From Marinirhabdus sp050859505 (GTDB taxonomy: Bacteria > Bacteroidota > Bacteroidia > Flavobacteriales > Flavobacteriaceae): a stretch of DNA of 64,000 nucleotides. Under the pieces are notes generated by a model. That model was not told where the DNA came from. It saw only the letters and a program-made list of their open reading frames with translations, and did not search any database. Location: positions 1,364,001 through 1,428,000 of the forward strand of contig NZ_CP193934.1 in NCBI RefSeq assembly GCF_050859505.1, given 5' to 3'. Positions 34,452-43,128 of the stretch are shown here, piece after piece. Both the position numbers and the translations under genes were made by a program. Position 1 is the stretch's first letter, and each line of letters opens with the position of its first letter.

Positions 34452-35342
34452 TTATTGTTTCAAATTTCGCTTGTCTTCGCCCCACAGTAACTTTTTTCTT
34501 AGTGTTTTTATAAAACTATTATCCAGCAGCTGTACTAATTTTATAGTAAAGGGCGCTTTCTGTACAGTAAGACGAGTGTTATTTGTAAATGTTGCAATAC
34601 GGGAGTCCAAAGACACCAAATAAGATTTTTCACGTCCTGAAACCTGTAGGGTAATTTTGCTGGAATCTGGCAATACCAAAGGTCTGGCGCTTAAGTTATG
34701 TGGCGCGATGGGTGTAATTACTAGGCTGTTGTTACTTGGGTCTATCACCGGCCCGCCACAACTTAAAGAGTATCCTGTAGAGCCGGTTGGGGTAGCTAAA
34801 ATGAGTCCGTCGCTCCAGTAAGAGGTAAGATATTTGTCGTCAACTTCTGTTTCTACTTTAATCATGGAAGTAGTATTCTTTCGGTTAATGGCAACTTCGT
34901 TTAAAGCAAAATTTAATTCTGAAATTTCTGGATTATGAGGTTCCGAAGTAAGTTGAAGTAAGCTTCTTTCCGATATAGAATATGCACCTTCCAGTATTTG
35001 ATTAATGCTTTCTGAAATGTTTTCTTTCTGAATGGTCGCTAAAAAACCAAGCCTACCTGTATTAATGCCTACAATAGGAATTCCTAAATCCTGAACATAT
35101 GTAATAGATTTTAAAATAGTTCCATCACCACCAATACTAAAGAAGAGGTCATAACTTATGTCAAGCTTCGTAAATGTCTTAAACGCCGAAGTGGTTTCAA
35201 CACCGTCGTTATCGTTAATGATGTCCATAAAATCCTTTTCAATAAGAACCTCATGCTCTTTTTTTCGAAGCGCATCTAAAATTATCTGAATGTATTGTTC
35301 AGAATTTTTATGATAAAACTGTCCGTAAATACCAATCTTCAT
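34452..35342 (-). CDS. nadK: NAD kinase
   Basis: A 296-residue enzyme that phosphorylates NAD to NADP. The catalytic GGDGT motif is in LFFSIGGDGTILKSI, followed by GINTGRLGFLATI, NEVAI, and the Gly-rich DGLILATPTGSTGYSLSCGG and VITPIAPHNLSARPLVLP blocks. The length is normal. It starts 3 bases after the stop of the CBS gene, so these two are an operon. Its product feeds NADPH-dependent biosynthesis. Confidence 0.97.
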   Translation of the reverse strand: MKIGIYGQFYHKNSEQYIQIILDALRKKEHEVLIEKDFMDIINDNDGVETTSAFKTFTKLDISYDLFFSIGGDGTILKSITYVQDLGIPIVGINTGRLGFLATIQKENISESINQILEGAYSISERSLLQLTSEPHNPEISELNFALNEVAINRKNTTSMIKVETEVDDKYLTSYWSDGLILATPTGSTGYSLSCGGPVIDPSNNSLVITPIAPHNLSARPLVLPDSSKITLQVSGREKSYLVSLDSRIATFTNNTRLTVQKAPFTIKLVQLLDNSFIKTLRKKLLWGEDKRNLKQ

Positions 35343-35345
35343 CTT

Positions 35346-36002
35346 TTAAATATTTAGGTATTTATCTAGGTAATTAGAACGTTTTTTCAAATCTTCTAAA
35401 AACTTGTCTTCTTCGTGATTGCTTACTACAGTGTAGCTGTACCTGCGGAAAGTTTGCACTATGGCATTCATTCCTTGATGCCCTATTTTAAGCGTTATTT
35501 GGGCTAGATCATTGTCACTTTTCGAAATAAAAGCTCCAAATATCTTTGCATCGTTGGTTTCAACTATTTGAGAAATTTCACTAAAAGAATAATCATTTAC
35601 TCCTTTCTCCACGACAATAATTCCGCCTGCTTCATTCATAAAAGGCGTGTCATTAAAGCAGTGCATAATATCATTTAACTCATAGTAACCAAGGTATGAA
35701 TTGTCATTGTCCAGGACTGGCATAATATTGCTGTTATGAAGCGCAAAAGCTTCCAGAATATCTAACCAATGTGTGGTTTTTTTTACAAAAAACGGCTCTA
35801 AAGCGTACTGGTAGTCTGTAAGTGATTTATCGTTTTCAAAACAATGGGCGTCTGTTTCAGAAACACAGCCCATAAATTCGCCATTTTTCTCTATAATAAG
35901 ATGTGAATAGGTTAACTGATTAAAAGTTTCCTGTATCACTTTTATAGAAGCCGAAATAGGAAAGGCTTCAATATCGTTTATAATGTAGTTTATGGTGTTC
36001 AA
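35346..36002 (-). CDS. CBS-domain protein
   Basis: A 218-residue cytoplasmic protein with two CBS motifs at about residues 10-125 (THLIIEKNGEFMGCVSETD; NIMPVLDNDNSYLGYYELND). The C-terminal 80 residues (AGGIIVVEKGVNDYSFSEIS, LAQITLKIG) have an ACT-like pattern. CBS pairs bind adenosine nucleotides. The gene is directly upstream of nadK, so a sensor role for adenylate or NAD(P) state is a reasonable inference but is not shown. It is divergent from pdxJ. Confidence 0.85.
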   Translation of the reverse strand: MNTINYIINDIEAFPISASIKVIQETFNQLTYSHLIIEKNGEFMGCVSETDAHCFENDKSLTDYQYALEPFFVKKTTHWLDILEAFALHNSNIMPVLDNDNSYLGYYELNDIMHCFNDTPFMNEAGGIIVVEKGVNDYSFSEISQIVETNDAKIFGAFISKSDNDLAQITLKIGHQGMNAIVQTFRRYSYTVVSNHEEDKFLEDLKKRSNYLDKYLNI

Positions 36003-36100
36003 AGCAAATTGATTTTAAGTGGGTTGGTAACAAAAACACATTCTTTGTGATTTGCTGCCAAAGACAATTTAATTTTTATGCAAATTACTCAAAATATGCC

Positions 36101-36131
36101 TTTAAAGCTGAAAGGCAAGTTTGTATTTTTG
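36101..36131 (+). promoter_or_regulatory. promoter of the pdxJ-hydrolase operon
   Basis: TTTA (36101-36104), a 19-base spacer and TATTTTTG (36124-36131) match the Bacteroidetes promoter. The downstream element ends 18 bases before ATG 36149, which helps decide the pdxJ start: the longer frame beginning at 36047 would start upstream of the promoter. Confidence 0.65.
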
Positions 36132-36148
36132 TTACTAGATATACTGTT

Positions 36149-36862
36149 ATGACAAAGTTAAGTGTAAATATCAATAAAATAGCCACATTGCGTAACGCAA
36201 GAGGCGGAAATATGCCCAATGTAGTACAAGTGGCTAAAGATGCTGAAAGGTTTGGTGCGCAGGGAATTACCATTCATCCGCGACCAGACGAACGACACAT
36301 TCGGTATGAGGACGCGCGTGACTTAAAGAAAATAGTTACGACCGAGTTTAATATTGAAGGAAACCCAATAGATAAATTCTTGGATTTAGTACTGGAGCTG
36401 AAGCCTACGCAAGCTACTTTAGTTCCAGATGCCGTCAATGCGATTACGTCAAACGCTGGATGGGATACGCAAAAGCACAAAGATTATTTGAAAGAGGTAA
36501 TTTCAGAATTAAAGAGAAATGGAATTCGTACATCTATTTTCGTAGACCCAACTCCTGCAATAATTGAAGGTGCTGCCGAAACAGGAGCCGATAGAATAGA
36601 ATTGTATACCGAAGAATTTGCACATTACTATAGTTTAGGAAATAAAGAAGCCATCCATCCATACACTCAGTGTGCCGAATTGGCGCACAAACTAGGTTTG
36701 GGAATTAATGCGGGTCACGATTTATCGCTTCAGAACATTCAGTTTTTTAAGGAGTACGTTCCGCATCTGTTGGAAGTTTCTATTGGTCACGCACTTGTTT
36801 GCGAGGCGTTGTACGAAGGGTTGGAGTCTGTAATTAAACAGTATTTAATAAAACTGAAATGA
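36149..36862 (+). CDS. pdxJ: pyridoxine 5'-phosphate synthase
   Basis: A 237-residue TIM-barrel enzyme that makes pyridoxine 5'-phosphate from 1-deoxyxylulose 5-phosphate and 3-amino-2-oxopropyl phosphate. The start MTKLSVNINKIATLRNARGG is the family N-terminus. Other motifs are GAQGITIHPRPDERHI, ATLVPD, ADRIELYTEEFA and GLGINAGHDLSLQN. The upstream promoter and homology both favour 36149 over the earlier in-frame ATG. Its stop overlaps the hydrolase start (ATGA). Confidence 0.97.
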   Translation: MTKLSVNINKIATLRNARGGNMPNVVQVAKDAERFGAQGITIHPRPDERHIRYEDARDLKKIVTTEFNIEGNPIDKFLDLVLELKPTQATLVPDAVNAITSNAGWDTQKHKDYLKEVISELKRNGIRTSIFVDPTPAIIEGAAETGADRIELYTEEFAHYYSLGNKEAIHPYTQCAELAHKLGLGINAGHDLSLQNIQFFKEYVPHLLEVSIGHALVCEALYEGLESVIKQYLIKLK

Positions 36863-37620
36863 TCCTACACTCACAAATACTAGGAGAAGGCACCCCGTTT
36901 ATTATTTTACACGGATTTTTAGGTTCGGGCGATAATTGGAAAACTCTGGGGAATCAATTTGCTGAAGATGGCTACCAAGTGCATTTAGTAGACCAGCGAA
37001 ATCACGGACGTAGTTTTCATTCAGAAAATTTCAGCTATGAGATTATGGCGGAAGATTTACTGAAATACCTACAACATCATAATATAGAAGAATGCCTCCT
37101 TTTAGGACATTCTATGGGCGGTAAAACAGCGATGCAATTTGCAGTAAACCATTCTGAAAAAGTTTTAAAGTTGTTGGTGGCAGATATTGGTCCCAAAGCG
37201 TATCCGCAACACCATCAGGATATTTTAAAAGCATTGTCTTTACTGGATTTTTCTAAAATAAAATCTAGAGGGGAAGCAGATCAAGTGCTTTCAGAATATA
37301 TTCAAGATGTAGGAACCCGTCAATTTTTGTTGAAGAATGTATACTGGAAAGAAAAGGGGGCCTTGGGATTACGAATACATTTACCAGTACTTTCAGAAAA
37401 AATAACTGAGGTTGGAAAGGCGCTTCCAGAAGATTCAGTTTTTATAAAGCCCACCCTGTTTTTAAGAGGAGAAAAGTCTGGATATATAGAAGAAATAGAC
37501 AAATTAGTAATTCACAAACATTTTCCGAAAGCAGAAATAGTAACGGTTTCAGATGCTGGGCATTGGCTTCACGCAGAAAATCCTTCCGAATTTTACCAAA
37601 ATGTTATCAAATTTTTATAA
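36859..37620 (+). CDS. alpha/beta hydrolase (YbfF-like esterase)
   Basis: A 253-residue cytoplasmic alpha/beta hydrolase. The oxyanion region is LHGFLGSGDNW, the nucleophile elbow is GHSMGGKTA, and the catalytic His is in DAGHWLHAENP. VDQRNHGRSFH and VADIGPKAYPQHH match the YbfF group of acyl-thioesterase-like esterases. It overlaps pdxJ by 4 bases. The physiological substrate is not known. Confidence 0.9.
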   Translation: MILHSQILGEGTPFIILHGFLGSGDNWKTLGNQFAEDGYQVHLVDQRNHGRSFHSENFSYEIMAEDLLKYLQHHNIEECLLLGHSMGGKTAMQFAVNHSEKVLKLLVADIGPKAYPQHHQDILKALSLLDFSKIKSRGEADQVLSEYIQDVGTRQFLLKNVYWKEKGALGLRIHLPVLSEKITEVGKALPEDSVFIKPTLFLRGEKSGYIEEIDKLVIHKHFPKAEIVTVSDAGHWLHAENPSEFYQNVIKFL

Positions 37621-37631
37621 CATTGCAAAGG

Positions 37632-37662
37632 AAAATTTATTATGTATGCATAATAAATTTTT
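37632..37662 (+). terminator. AT-rich perfect palindrome, likely terminator of the pdxJ operon
   Basis: AAAATTTATTATG (37632-37644) and CATAATAAATTTT (37649-37661) are perfect 13-base arms with loop TATG, followed by T. It begins 12 bases after the hydrolase stop. The stem has very few G/C pairs, so it could instead be a protein-binding site for the FadL-like gene starting at 37731. Confidence 0.5.
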
Positions 37663-37730
37663 GATTAGGGTATAATTACGTATCTTGATTTCATCATTAA
37701 CAAAATAAACTTAAATCAATCTTTAACATT

Positions 37731-38981
37731 ATGAAGAAACTTTTACTCCTTTCTGTATTTGCTTTGGCAACTGCAGTTACGTATGCTGGAGGGTATCGTG
37801 TAAGTCTGCAAGGAAACAAATCCTTGGCTATGGGCCACACGGGTGTTGCTGTAGTAAACAGTAGCGAATCTGTATTTTTTAACCCAGCAGGTCTTGTGTA
37901 CTTAGAAAACAAATTGAACATTACGGGTGGTGGCTTCGGAGTATTTTCCGATGTGGCGTATCAGAATTCGGCAACAGGTGCAACGGCAATGACCGATAGT
38001 CCTGTAGGAACTCCTTTCTATTTATATGGTTCTTACCAGGTGAACGATTGGTTAGCTCTTGGTCTTGGGGTGTATACTCCTTTTGGAAGTACTGTAGAGT
38101 ACGAAGATGATTGGGCTGGTTCTCACTTAGTAAATAATATTGACTTAGCCGCAATTTTTGTGCAGCCTACGGTTTCTATTAAATTGAGCGATTATTTTAG
38201 TATAGGTGGTGGGCCAATTTATGTAAATGGGTCTGTAAATTTCAACAGAAACCTAAACCGTACGTTGTCGGATCTTGAAGGGAACCGTTCTGAAGTTACT
38301 GTAGATGCTACTGGAGTAACCAAATGGGGATGGACAGCTGGGGCCATGTTTAAGCCTACTGAAAATTTAACAATTGGTGCTCATTACCGTTCAAAAATTA
38401 TTTTGGATGCAGAAGATGGTGAAGCAGATTTTGAAAATGTTCCAAATTCTCCATTAGCGCCTTTCTCAGATACTACATTTAATGCATCGTTACCGCTGCC
38501 TGCTGAAATGACTGTAGGTTTAGCGTATGAATTTTGTGACAAATGGTTGGTTGCTTTCGATTTTAATCGTTCTTTTTGGGATGTATATGAAAGTTTAGAT
38601 ATTGACTTTGCAGATCCTAATATTCCAGATTCTTTTAACCCAAGAAACTACAAAAATGCCTCTACGTACCGTTTCGGTTTGCAGTATGAAGCTACAAGCA
38701 TGTTTACACTTAGAGCAGGATATTACTTTGATGAGTCTCCAGTGACCGAAGGTTTCTTCTCTCCTGAAACTCCAAGAAATGACAGTAATGCTTATACTGC
38801 TGGTTTAACAGTAAACATTACAGATCATCTTCAAATAGATGCTTCTTTCCTATACGTGCATTTTAAAGAAATAGATGCTTCTTATGAAGGATATAGAGAA
38901 AACGGTCAAGTGGCTCCATTTAGAGGTACCTACAAGTCGAGTGCTTTTTCACCAGGATTAGGAGTTACTTATAAAATGTAA
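37731..38981 (+). CDS. OmpP1/FadL family outer-membrane transporter
   Basis: A 416-residue outer-membrane barrel with a signal peptide (about 1-18). The mature N-terminus GGYRVSLQGNKSLAMGHTG followed by SVFFNPAGL is the FadL hallmark, including the NPA hatch motif. Strands such as MTVGLAYEFCDKWLVAFDFN complete the barrel. FadL-like channels take up fatty acids, aromatics or other hydrophobic molecules. The next gene encodes an SGNH lipoprotein, which may release such substrates outside the cell. The 19-base gap suggests one transcript. Confidence 0.94.
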   Translation: MKKLLLLSVFALATAVTYAGGYRVSLQGNKSLAMGHTGVAVVNSSESVFFNPAGLVYLENKLNITGGGFGVFSDVAYQNSATGATAMTDSPVGTPFYLYGSYQVNDWLALGLGVYTPFGSTVEYEDDWAGSHLVNNIDLAAIFVQPTVSIKLSDYFSIGGGPIYVNGSVNFNRNLNRTLSDLEGNRSEVTVDATGVTKWGWTAGAMFKPTENLTIGAHYRSKIILDAEDGEADFENVPNSPLAPFSDTTFNASLPLPAEMTVGLAYEFCDKWLVAFDFNRSFWDVYESLDIDFADPNIPDSFNPRNYKNASTYRFGLQYEATSMFTLRAGYYFDESPVTEGFFSPETPRNDSNAYTAGLTVNITDHLQIDASFLYVHFKEIDASYEGYRENGQVAPFRGTYKSSAFSPGLGVTYKM

Positions 38982-39000
38982 TTTTAAAAAAATTAAGAAA

Positions 39001-40524
39001 ATGAAAAAATCAATATATATAGTATTAGGAGGCTTGCTTACTCTTGGGTTTGTGAGTTGTGAACCAGAGTTTGATACACCAATCGACGAGGGAAATTTTT
39101 ATACCACCGGTGATGCAGACATGAGCAATTTTGTTTCAGTAGGTAATTCACTTACTGCAGGATTTGCAGATGGAGCTTTATACATTACAGGACAAGAAAA
39201 CTCCTACCCAAACATTTTGGCACAACAATTTGCGTTGGCAGGTGGAGGTGAATTTACACAGCCCTTAATGAGTGATAATTTAGGAGGTCTTTTATTAAAC
39301 GGAACTCAAGTTGCAGAGAACAGATTAGTTTTAGCTGCAGACCCAATGACGGGTAATCCTCTTGGTCCAGTAAGACTTGATGGTACTCCAACGACCGAAG
39401 TAACTACAAGTGCTACAGGGCCTTTCAATAACATGGGGGTTCCTGGCGCTAAGAGTTTCCATTTAGTAACTCCTGGATATGCAGGTTTAAATCCTTATTT
39501 TGGACGTTTTGCTACGAGTGGTAGTACCACTGTTATTGCAGACGCAGTATCTTTAAATCCTTCATTTTTTGCGCTTTGGATTGGAAACAATGATATCTTA
39601 AGCTACGCAACTAGCGGAGGTGCTGGTGTAGACCAAACTGGAAACTTAGATCCTTCAACCTATGGTTCCAACGATATTACAGATCCAAATGTATTTGCTT
39701 CTGTGTATAGCCAACAAGTAGATGCTTTAAAGGCAGGTGCTTCTGGAGGTGTGTTAATTAACATTCCAGACGTAACATCTATTCCATACTTTACAACAGT
39801 ACCCGTACGTTCTATTCCTTTAGATGCTGCAACAGCTGGGGCAGTAAATGCACAATTTGCATTATATAATACACAGGTACTTCCAGGTTTGGTAGGTGCT
39901 GGAGTTATTTCGGCAGAGGAAGCAGCTGCGCGTCAGATTAATTTCTCGGCAGGTGTAAATTTCCCAATTATGGTAGATGATGATTTAACAGATCTTTCTA
40001 CGATTCTTCAAGGGCCTCCATTTAACCTTCCTGCTCCTATAGCAGGTTTGTTAGGGCAATTGCGCCAGGCAAATGAAACCGATTTGGTGGTGTTAACTGC
40101 GTCTTCAGTGTTAGGTACTTTGGCAGATCCTAGTAATCCACAATCTGTAATTGGAGTGGCTGTTCCACTTGGAGATCAGTTTGTACTTACTGGTGTTGAG
40201 CAAGGAAGAGTAAGCGTTGCAACCAGAGCGTACAATACTACAATTATCTCTTTGGCAACAGCTAATGGATTAGCATTTGTAGATGCTCGTAGAGCTTTAG
40301 CAGAGGTTGCTAACGGTGGTATTGCTTACGATGGAGGTTTGTTAACTAATACGTTTGCTACAGGCGGAGCGTTCTCTTTAGATGGAGTGCATCCAACACC
40401 TCGTGGGTATGCATATACTGCAAACCTTATTATCGACAAAATAAACAGTACCTATAACGCCACAATTCCTAATGTGAACATTGGCGAGTACGGTACCATT
40501 ACCATTACAAACAATGGTAATTAA
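39001..40524 (+). CDS. SGNH/GDSL hydrolase family lipoprotein
   Basis: A 507-residue lipoprotein (lipobox FVSC, cysteine 20). SGNH block I is FVSVGNSLTAGFADGAL, with Ser in place within GNSL. The oxyanion Asn block is ALWIGNNDIL, and the C-terminal catalytic Asp and His are in LDGVHPTPRGYAYTA. These enzymes hydrolyse esters, often lipids. Its place directly after a FadL-like porin suggests a two-step unit: surface ester cleavage, then uptake of the freed chain. The substrate is inferred only. Confidence 0.9.
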   Translation: MKKSIYIVLGGLLTLGFVSCEPEFDTPIDEGNFYTTGDADMSNFVSVGNSLTAGFADGALYITGQENSYPNILAQQFALAGGGEFTQPLMSDNLGGLLLNGTQVAENRLVLAADPMTGNPLGPVRLDGTPTTEVTTSATGPFNNMGVPGAKSFHLVTPGYAGLNPYFGRFATSGSTTVIADAVSLNPSFFALWIGNNDILSYATSGGAGVDQTGNLDPSTYGSNDITDPNVFASVYSQQVDALKAGASGGVLINIPDVTSIPYFTTVPVRSIPLDAATAGAVNAQFALYNTQVLPGLVGAGVISAEEAAARQINFSAGVNFPIMVDDDLTDLSTILQGPPFNLPAPIAGLLGQLRQANETDLVVLTASSVLGTLADPSNPQSVIGVAVPLGDQFVLTGVEQGRVSVATRAYNTTIISLATANGLAFVDARRALAEVANGGIAYDGGLLTNTFATGGAFSLDGVHPTPRGYAYTANLIIDKINSTYNATIPNVNIGEYGTITITNNGN

Positions 40525-40545
40525 AACCGAATAAATTTTTAGTAT

Positions 40546-40580
40546 AACCGCTTTAAGAAGATTCTTAAAGCGGTTTTTTT
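40546..40580 (+). terminator. intrinsic terminator after the SGNH gene
   Basis: AACCGCTTTAAG pairs perfectly with CTTAAAGCGGTT around loop AAGATT and is followed by a run of T. It ends the fadL-like/SGNH transcript. Confidence 0.92.
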
Positions 40581-40606
40581 ATACCTTTAAATTAAAATAA
40601 AAAATC

Positions 40607-40951
40607 ATGAATTGGATTTTAAAATTGTTACTAACGGCGGTAGCTGTTATCGTTTTGGCTTATATGCTTCCCGGAGTTGAAGTATCTGGATACCTTTCGG
40701 CAGTAATTGTTGCTCTTGTATTGGCGATTTTAAGGCTGCTTGTGAAACCTATTCTCGTAGTGCTTACGTTTCCAATTACTATAATTACCTTGGGGCTATT
40801 CTTATTGGTTATAAACGCAATTATTATACTCTTGGCAGACTTTTTTATAGATGGCTTTGCCGTTCGTACTATTTGGTGGGCACTTATTTTTAGCTTGCTG
40901 TTATCTTTTTTGCAATCTATATTGCACTCGCTGGTATCCAAAGAAAAATAA
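40607..40951 (+). CDS. small membrane protein, phage-holin-like family (PF04020, YvlD type)
   Basis: A 114-residue protein with four hydrophobic helices and short loops. MNWILKLLLTAVAVIVLAYM, VKPILVVLTFPITIITLGLF and DGFAVRTIWWALIFSLLLS follow the pattern of the PF04020 family. Despite the family name, this is a common chromosomal membrane protein and there is no phage context here. The function is unknown. It is a single gene between a terminator and the tig promoter. Confidence 0.85.
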   Translation: MNWILKLLLTAVAVIVLAYMLPGVEVSGYLSAVIVALVLAILRLLVKPILVVLTFPITIITLGLFLLVINAIIILLADFFIDGFAVRTIWWALIFSLLLSFLQSILHSLVSKEK

Positions 40952-40976
40952 CCAATTCAATTTCAGTAATCCTACT

Positions 40977-41008
40977 ATTGTTCAATCGGTTAAAAAACCG
41001 TATTTTTG
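40977..41008 (+). promoter_or_regulatory. promoter of tig-clpP-clpX
   Basis: ATTG (40977-40980), a 20-base spacer and TATTTTTG (41001-41008) form a good Bacteroidetes promoter, 22 bases before the tig ATG at 41031. It supports that start over the longer frame that begins inside the previous gene. Confidence 0.65.
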
Positions 41009-41030
41009 CATCCCGAAAATTATAGGATAT

Positions 41031-42353
41031 ATGAACATTACAAAAAAGGAATTAGACAAGTTAAACGCAGTTGTAACTGTTGAAATTTCAAAAGACGACT
41101 ACGAAGATAAGGTGCAAGGCATTTTAAACAAGTACCGAAAAACCGCTAACATCCCAGGATTTAGAAAAGGACACGTGCCTATGGGAATGGTTAAAAAACA
41201 GTACGGACAAGCGGTACTGGTAGAGGAGGTAAACAAATTGTTGCAAGAGAATCTACATAAGTTTTTAAACGAAGAAAAATTAGACGTACTTGGAAATCCT
41301 ATTCCACGTAACGAAGCCGAAATAGACTGGAATAGTGACGATTTTAAATTTGAGTTTGATCTAGGTCTTGCACCAGAATTTGAAGTAGCCTTACCAGGAA
41401 AAAAAGCGACTACCCAATATAAGATTGTTGCAGATGACGAGATGATTAACAATCAGGTAAAAACTATCCGTAAGCAATACGGAACGTTAACGTCTAAAAA
41501 TACCGTTGAAAAAGGAGACGAAATTACGGGAACCTTTACTTCAACCGAAAAAGAACTTGAAAATAAAACTACTATTTCTTTAGAAGCTATTAAAGGCAAG
41601 AAGCAAATAACTGCATTAACGGGAGCCAAAATTGGTGATGAGGTTGTTTTGAAAACCAAAGGAATGTTTAGCGACGATCATGACAACCAAAAGTATTTAG
41701 GAGTGTCTCACGACGATGCACACGGTTTGGATATTGAAGTAACGTTGAAGATTGAAGAAGTAAACCAACGAGAAATGGCAGATCTTACTCAAGAATTATT
41801 TGACAAGCTTTTCGGTGAAGGCGTAGTAACTTCAGAAGACCAATTAAAAGATAAAATAAAGGAGGATGCCGAAGGACAGTTTCTACAGCAAAGTGACCAA
41901 AAGCTGTTGAATGATGTCGTGGAAGATTTAATTGAAAACACCAAGTTTGACCTTCCGAAGGAGTTTTTACAACGTTGGATTCAAGTTTCAGGCGAAAAGC
42001 CTTTAACAGATGAAGAAGCCGCTGCAGAGTTTGAAAGAAGCGAAAAAGGATTGCGTTACCAGTTAATTGAAGGAAAGTTACGTGCAGATAACAATCTACA
42101 AGTAACCTTTGATGAGTTGAAAGAGTACGCAAAAAATATGATTAAAGGTCAAATGGCTCAGTTTGGAAATTCTAACCCAACCGAAGAAGAATTGGATGGT
42201 ATTTCGGCAAGAATTCTTTCAAACGAAGAAGAGGTAAAACGCTTGAGCGAGCAATTGAATACCACTAAAATGTTACAGTTTTATAAAGATAAAGCAAAAC
42301 TGAAGACAAAAGAAATTACGTACGAAAAGTTCATCAAAGAAGCCTATGCGTAA
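41031..42353 (+). CDS. tig: trigger factor
   Basis: A 440-residue ribosome-associated chaperone. I start it at MNITKKELDKLNAVVTVEIS (41031) on homology and promoter position. The ribosome-docking signature is IPGFRKGHVPMGMVKKQYG in the N-terminal domain. The middle PPIase-like domain (about 150-250, KGDEITGTFT ... VTLKIEEV) is weakly conserved in sequence, as in other Bacteroidota, and the C-terminal helical arms complete the protein. It heads the tig-clpP-clpX cluster, linking folding and proteolysis. Confidence 0.95.
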   Translation: MNITKKELDKLNAVVTVEISKDDYEDKVQGILNKYRKTANIPGFRKGHVPMGMVKKQYGQAVLVEEVNKLLQENLHKFLNEEKLDVLGNPIPRNEAEIDWNSDDFKFEFDLGLAPEFEVALPGKKATTQYKIVADDEMINNQVKTIRKQYGTLTSKNTVEKGDEITGTFTSTEKELENKTTISLEAIKGKKQITALTGAKIGDEVVLKTKGMFSDDHDNQKYLGVSHDDAHGLDIEVTLKIEEVNQREMADLTQELFDKLFGEGVVTSEDQLKDKIKEDAEGQFLQQSDQKLLNDVVEDLIENTKFDLPKEFLQRWIQVSGEKPLTDEEAAAEFERSEKGLRYQLIEGKLRADNNLQVTFDELKEYAKNMIKGQMAQFGNSNPTEEELDGISARILSNEEEVKRLSEQLNTTKMLQFYKDKAKLKTKEITYEKFIKEAYA

Positions 42354-42437
42354 TTGAGCAAAAAATTAGGTATCTTTGAGGGCGTTGAAAGTAAGTATTC
42401 AGCGCCTTCATTGTTTAAAAAAGAATTTTCAGTTTAT

Positions 42438-43109
42438 ATGAATTACGGAAAAGAATTTAAAGACTTTGCCATTAAAGATCAAGGCATTAGCAGCACCTAC
42501 TACGATACAATTTTAAGCAGTATGTATCCTGTGGGTCTTACCCCAAATATTATTGAAGAACGCCAAATGAATGCGGTGGCTATGGACGTGTTTTCACGTT
42601 TAATGATGGATCGTATTATTTTTCTGGGAACTGGTATTAACGATCAAGTAGCAAACATTGTGCAAGCGCAATTGTTATTTTTAGAAAGCACAGATGCTGC
42701 TAAGGATATTCAAATTTATATTAACTCTCCAGGAGGAAGTGTATATGCTGGCTTAGGTATTTATGATACCATGCAATTTATCAAACCAGATGTAGCAACA
42801 ATATGTACTGGAATGGCGGCTTCTATGGGAGCTGTATTGTTGTGCGCAGGCGCAAAAGGAAAAAGAAGTGGTCTTACCCATTCAAGAGTGATGATCCATC
42901 AACCTTTAGGTGGCGCTCAAGGGCAAGCCAGTGATATTGAAATCACAGCTCGTGAGATTATGACCTTAAAGGAAGAATTATACAAGATTATAGCCAAACA
43001 TAGCGGCCAGTCATACGAGAAAGTATATGAAGATAGCGATCGTGACTATTGGATGAAAGCAGACAAGGCAAAAGAATATGGAATGATTGATGAGATTTTA
43101 GCTCGATAA
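42438..43109 (+). CDS. clpP: ATP-dependent Clp protease proteolytic subunit
   Basis: The ATG at 42438 gives a 223-residue ClpP, close to the family norm. An in-frame TTG at 42354, directly after the tig stop, would add 28 residues (SKKLGIFEGVESKYSAP) with no clear counterpart in ClpP, though the frame is open and the extension cannot be excluded. Catalytic residues: Ser in GMAASMGAVLL, His in RVMIHQPLGG, and Asp in the DSDRDYWM region. IEERQMN and the hydrophobic N-terminal segment are normal. It forms the tetradecameric protease fed by ClpX. Confidence 0.96.
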   Translation: MNYGKEFKDFAIKDQGISSTYYDTILSSMYPVGLTPNIIEERQMNAVAMDVFSRLMMDRIIFLGTGINDQVANIVQAQLLFLESTDAAKDIQIYINSPGGSVYAGLGIYDTMQFIKPDVATICTGMAASMGAVLLCAGAKGKRSGLTHSRVMIHQPLGGAQGQASDIEITAREIMTLKEELYKIIAKHSGQSYEKVYEDSDRDYWMKADKAKEYGMIDEILAR

Positions 43110-43128
43110 TCCTTCCTAAAATAAAAAT

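Noticed and set aside
36047..36148. 34-residue N-terminal extension of PdxJ
   Set aside because: It starts upstream of the promoter, and the family N-terminus begins at 36149.
40607..40951. Holin-like protein as evidence for a prophage
   Set aside because: The family is a common chromosomal membrane protein; no phage genes, lysin or integrase are nearby.
40851..41030. 60-residue N-terminal extension of trigger factor
   Set aside because: It overlaps the preceding gene, contains the promoter, and lacks family similarity; the ATG at 41031 fits.
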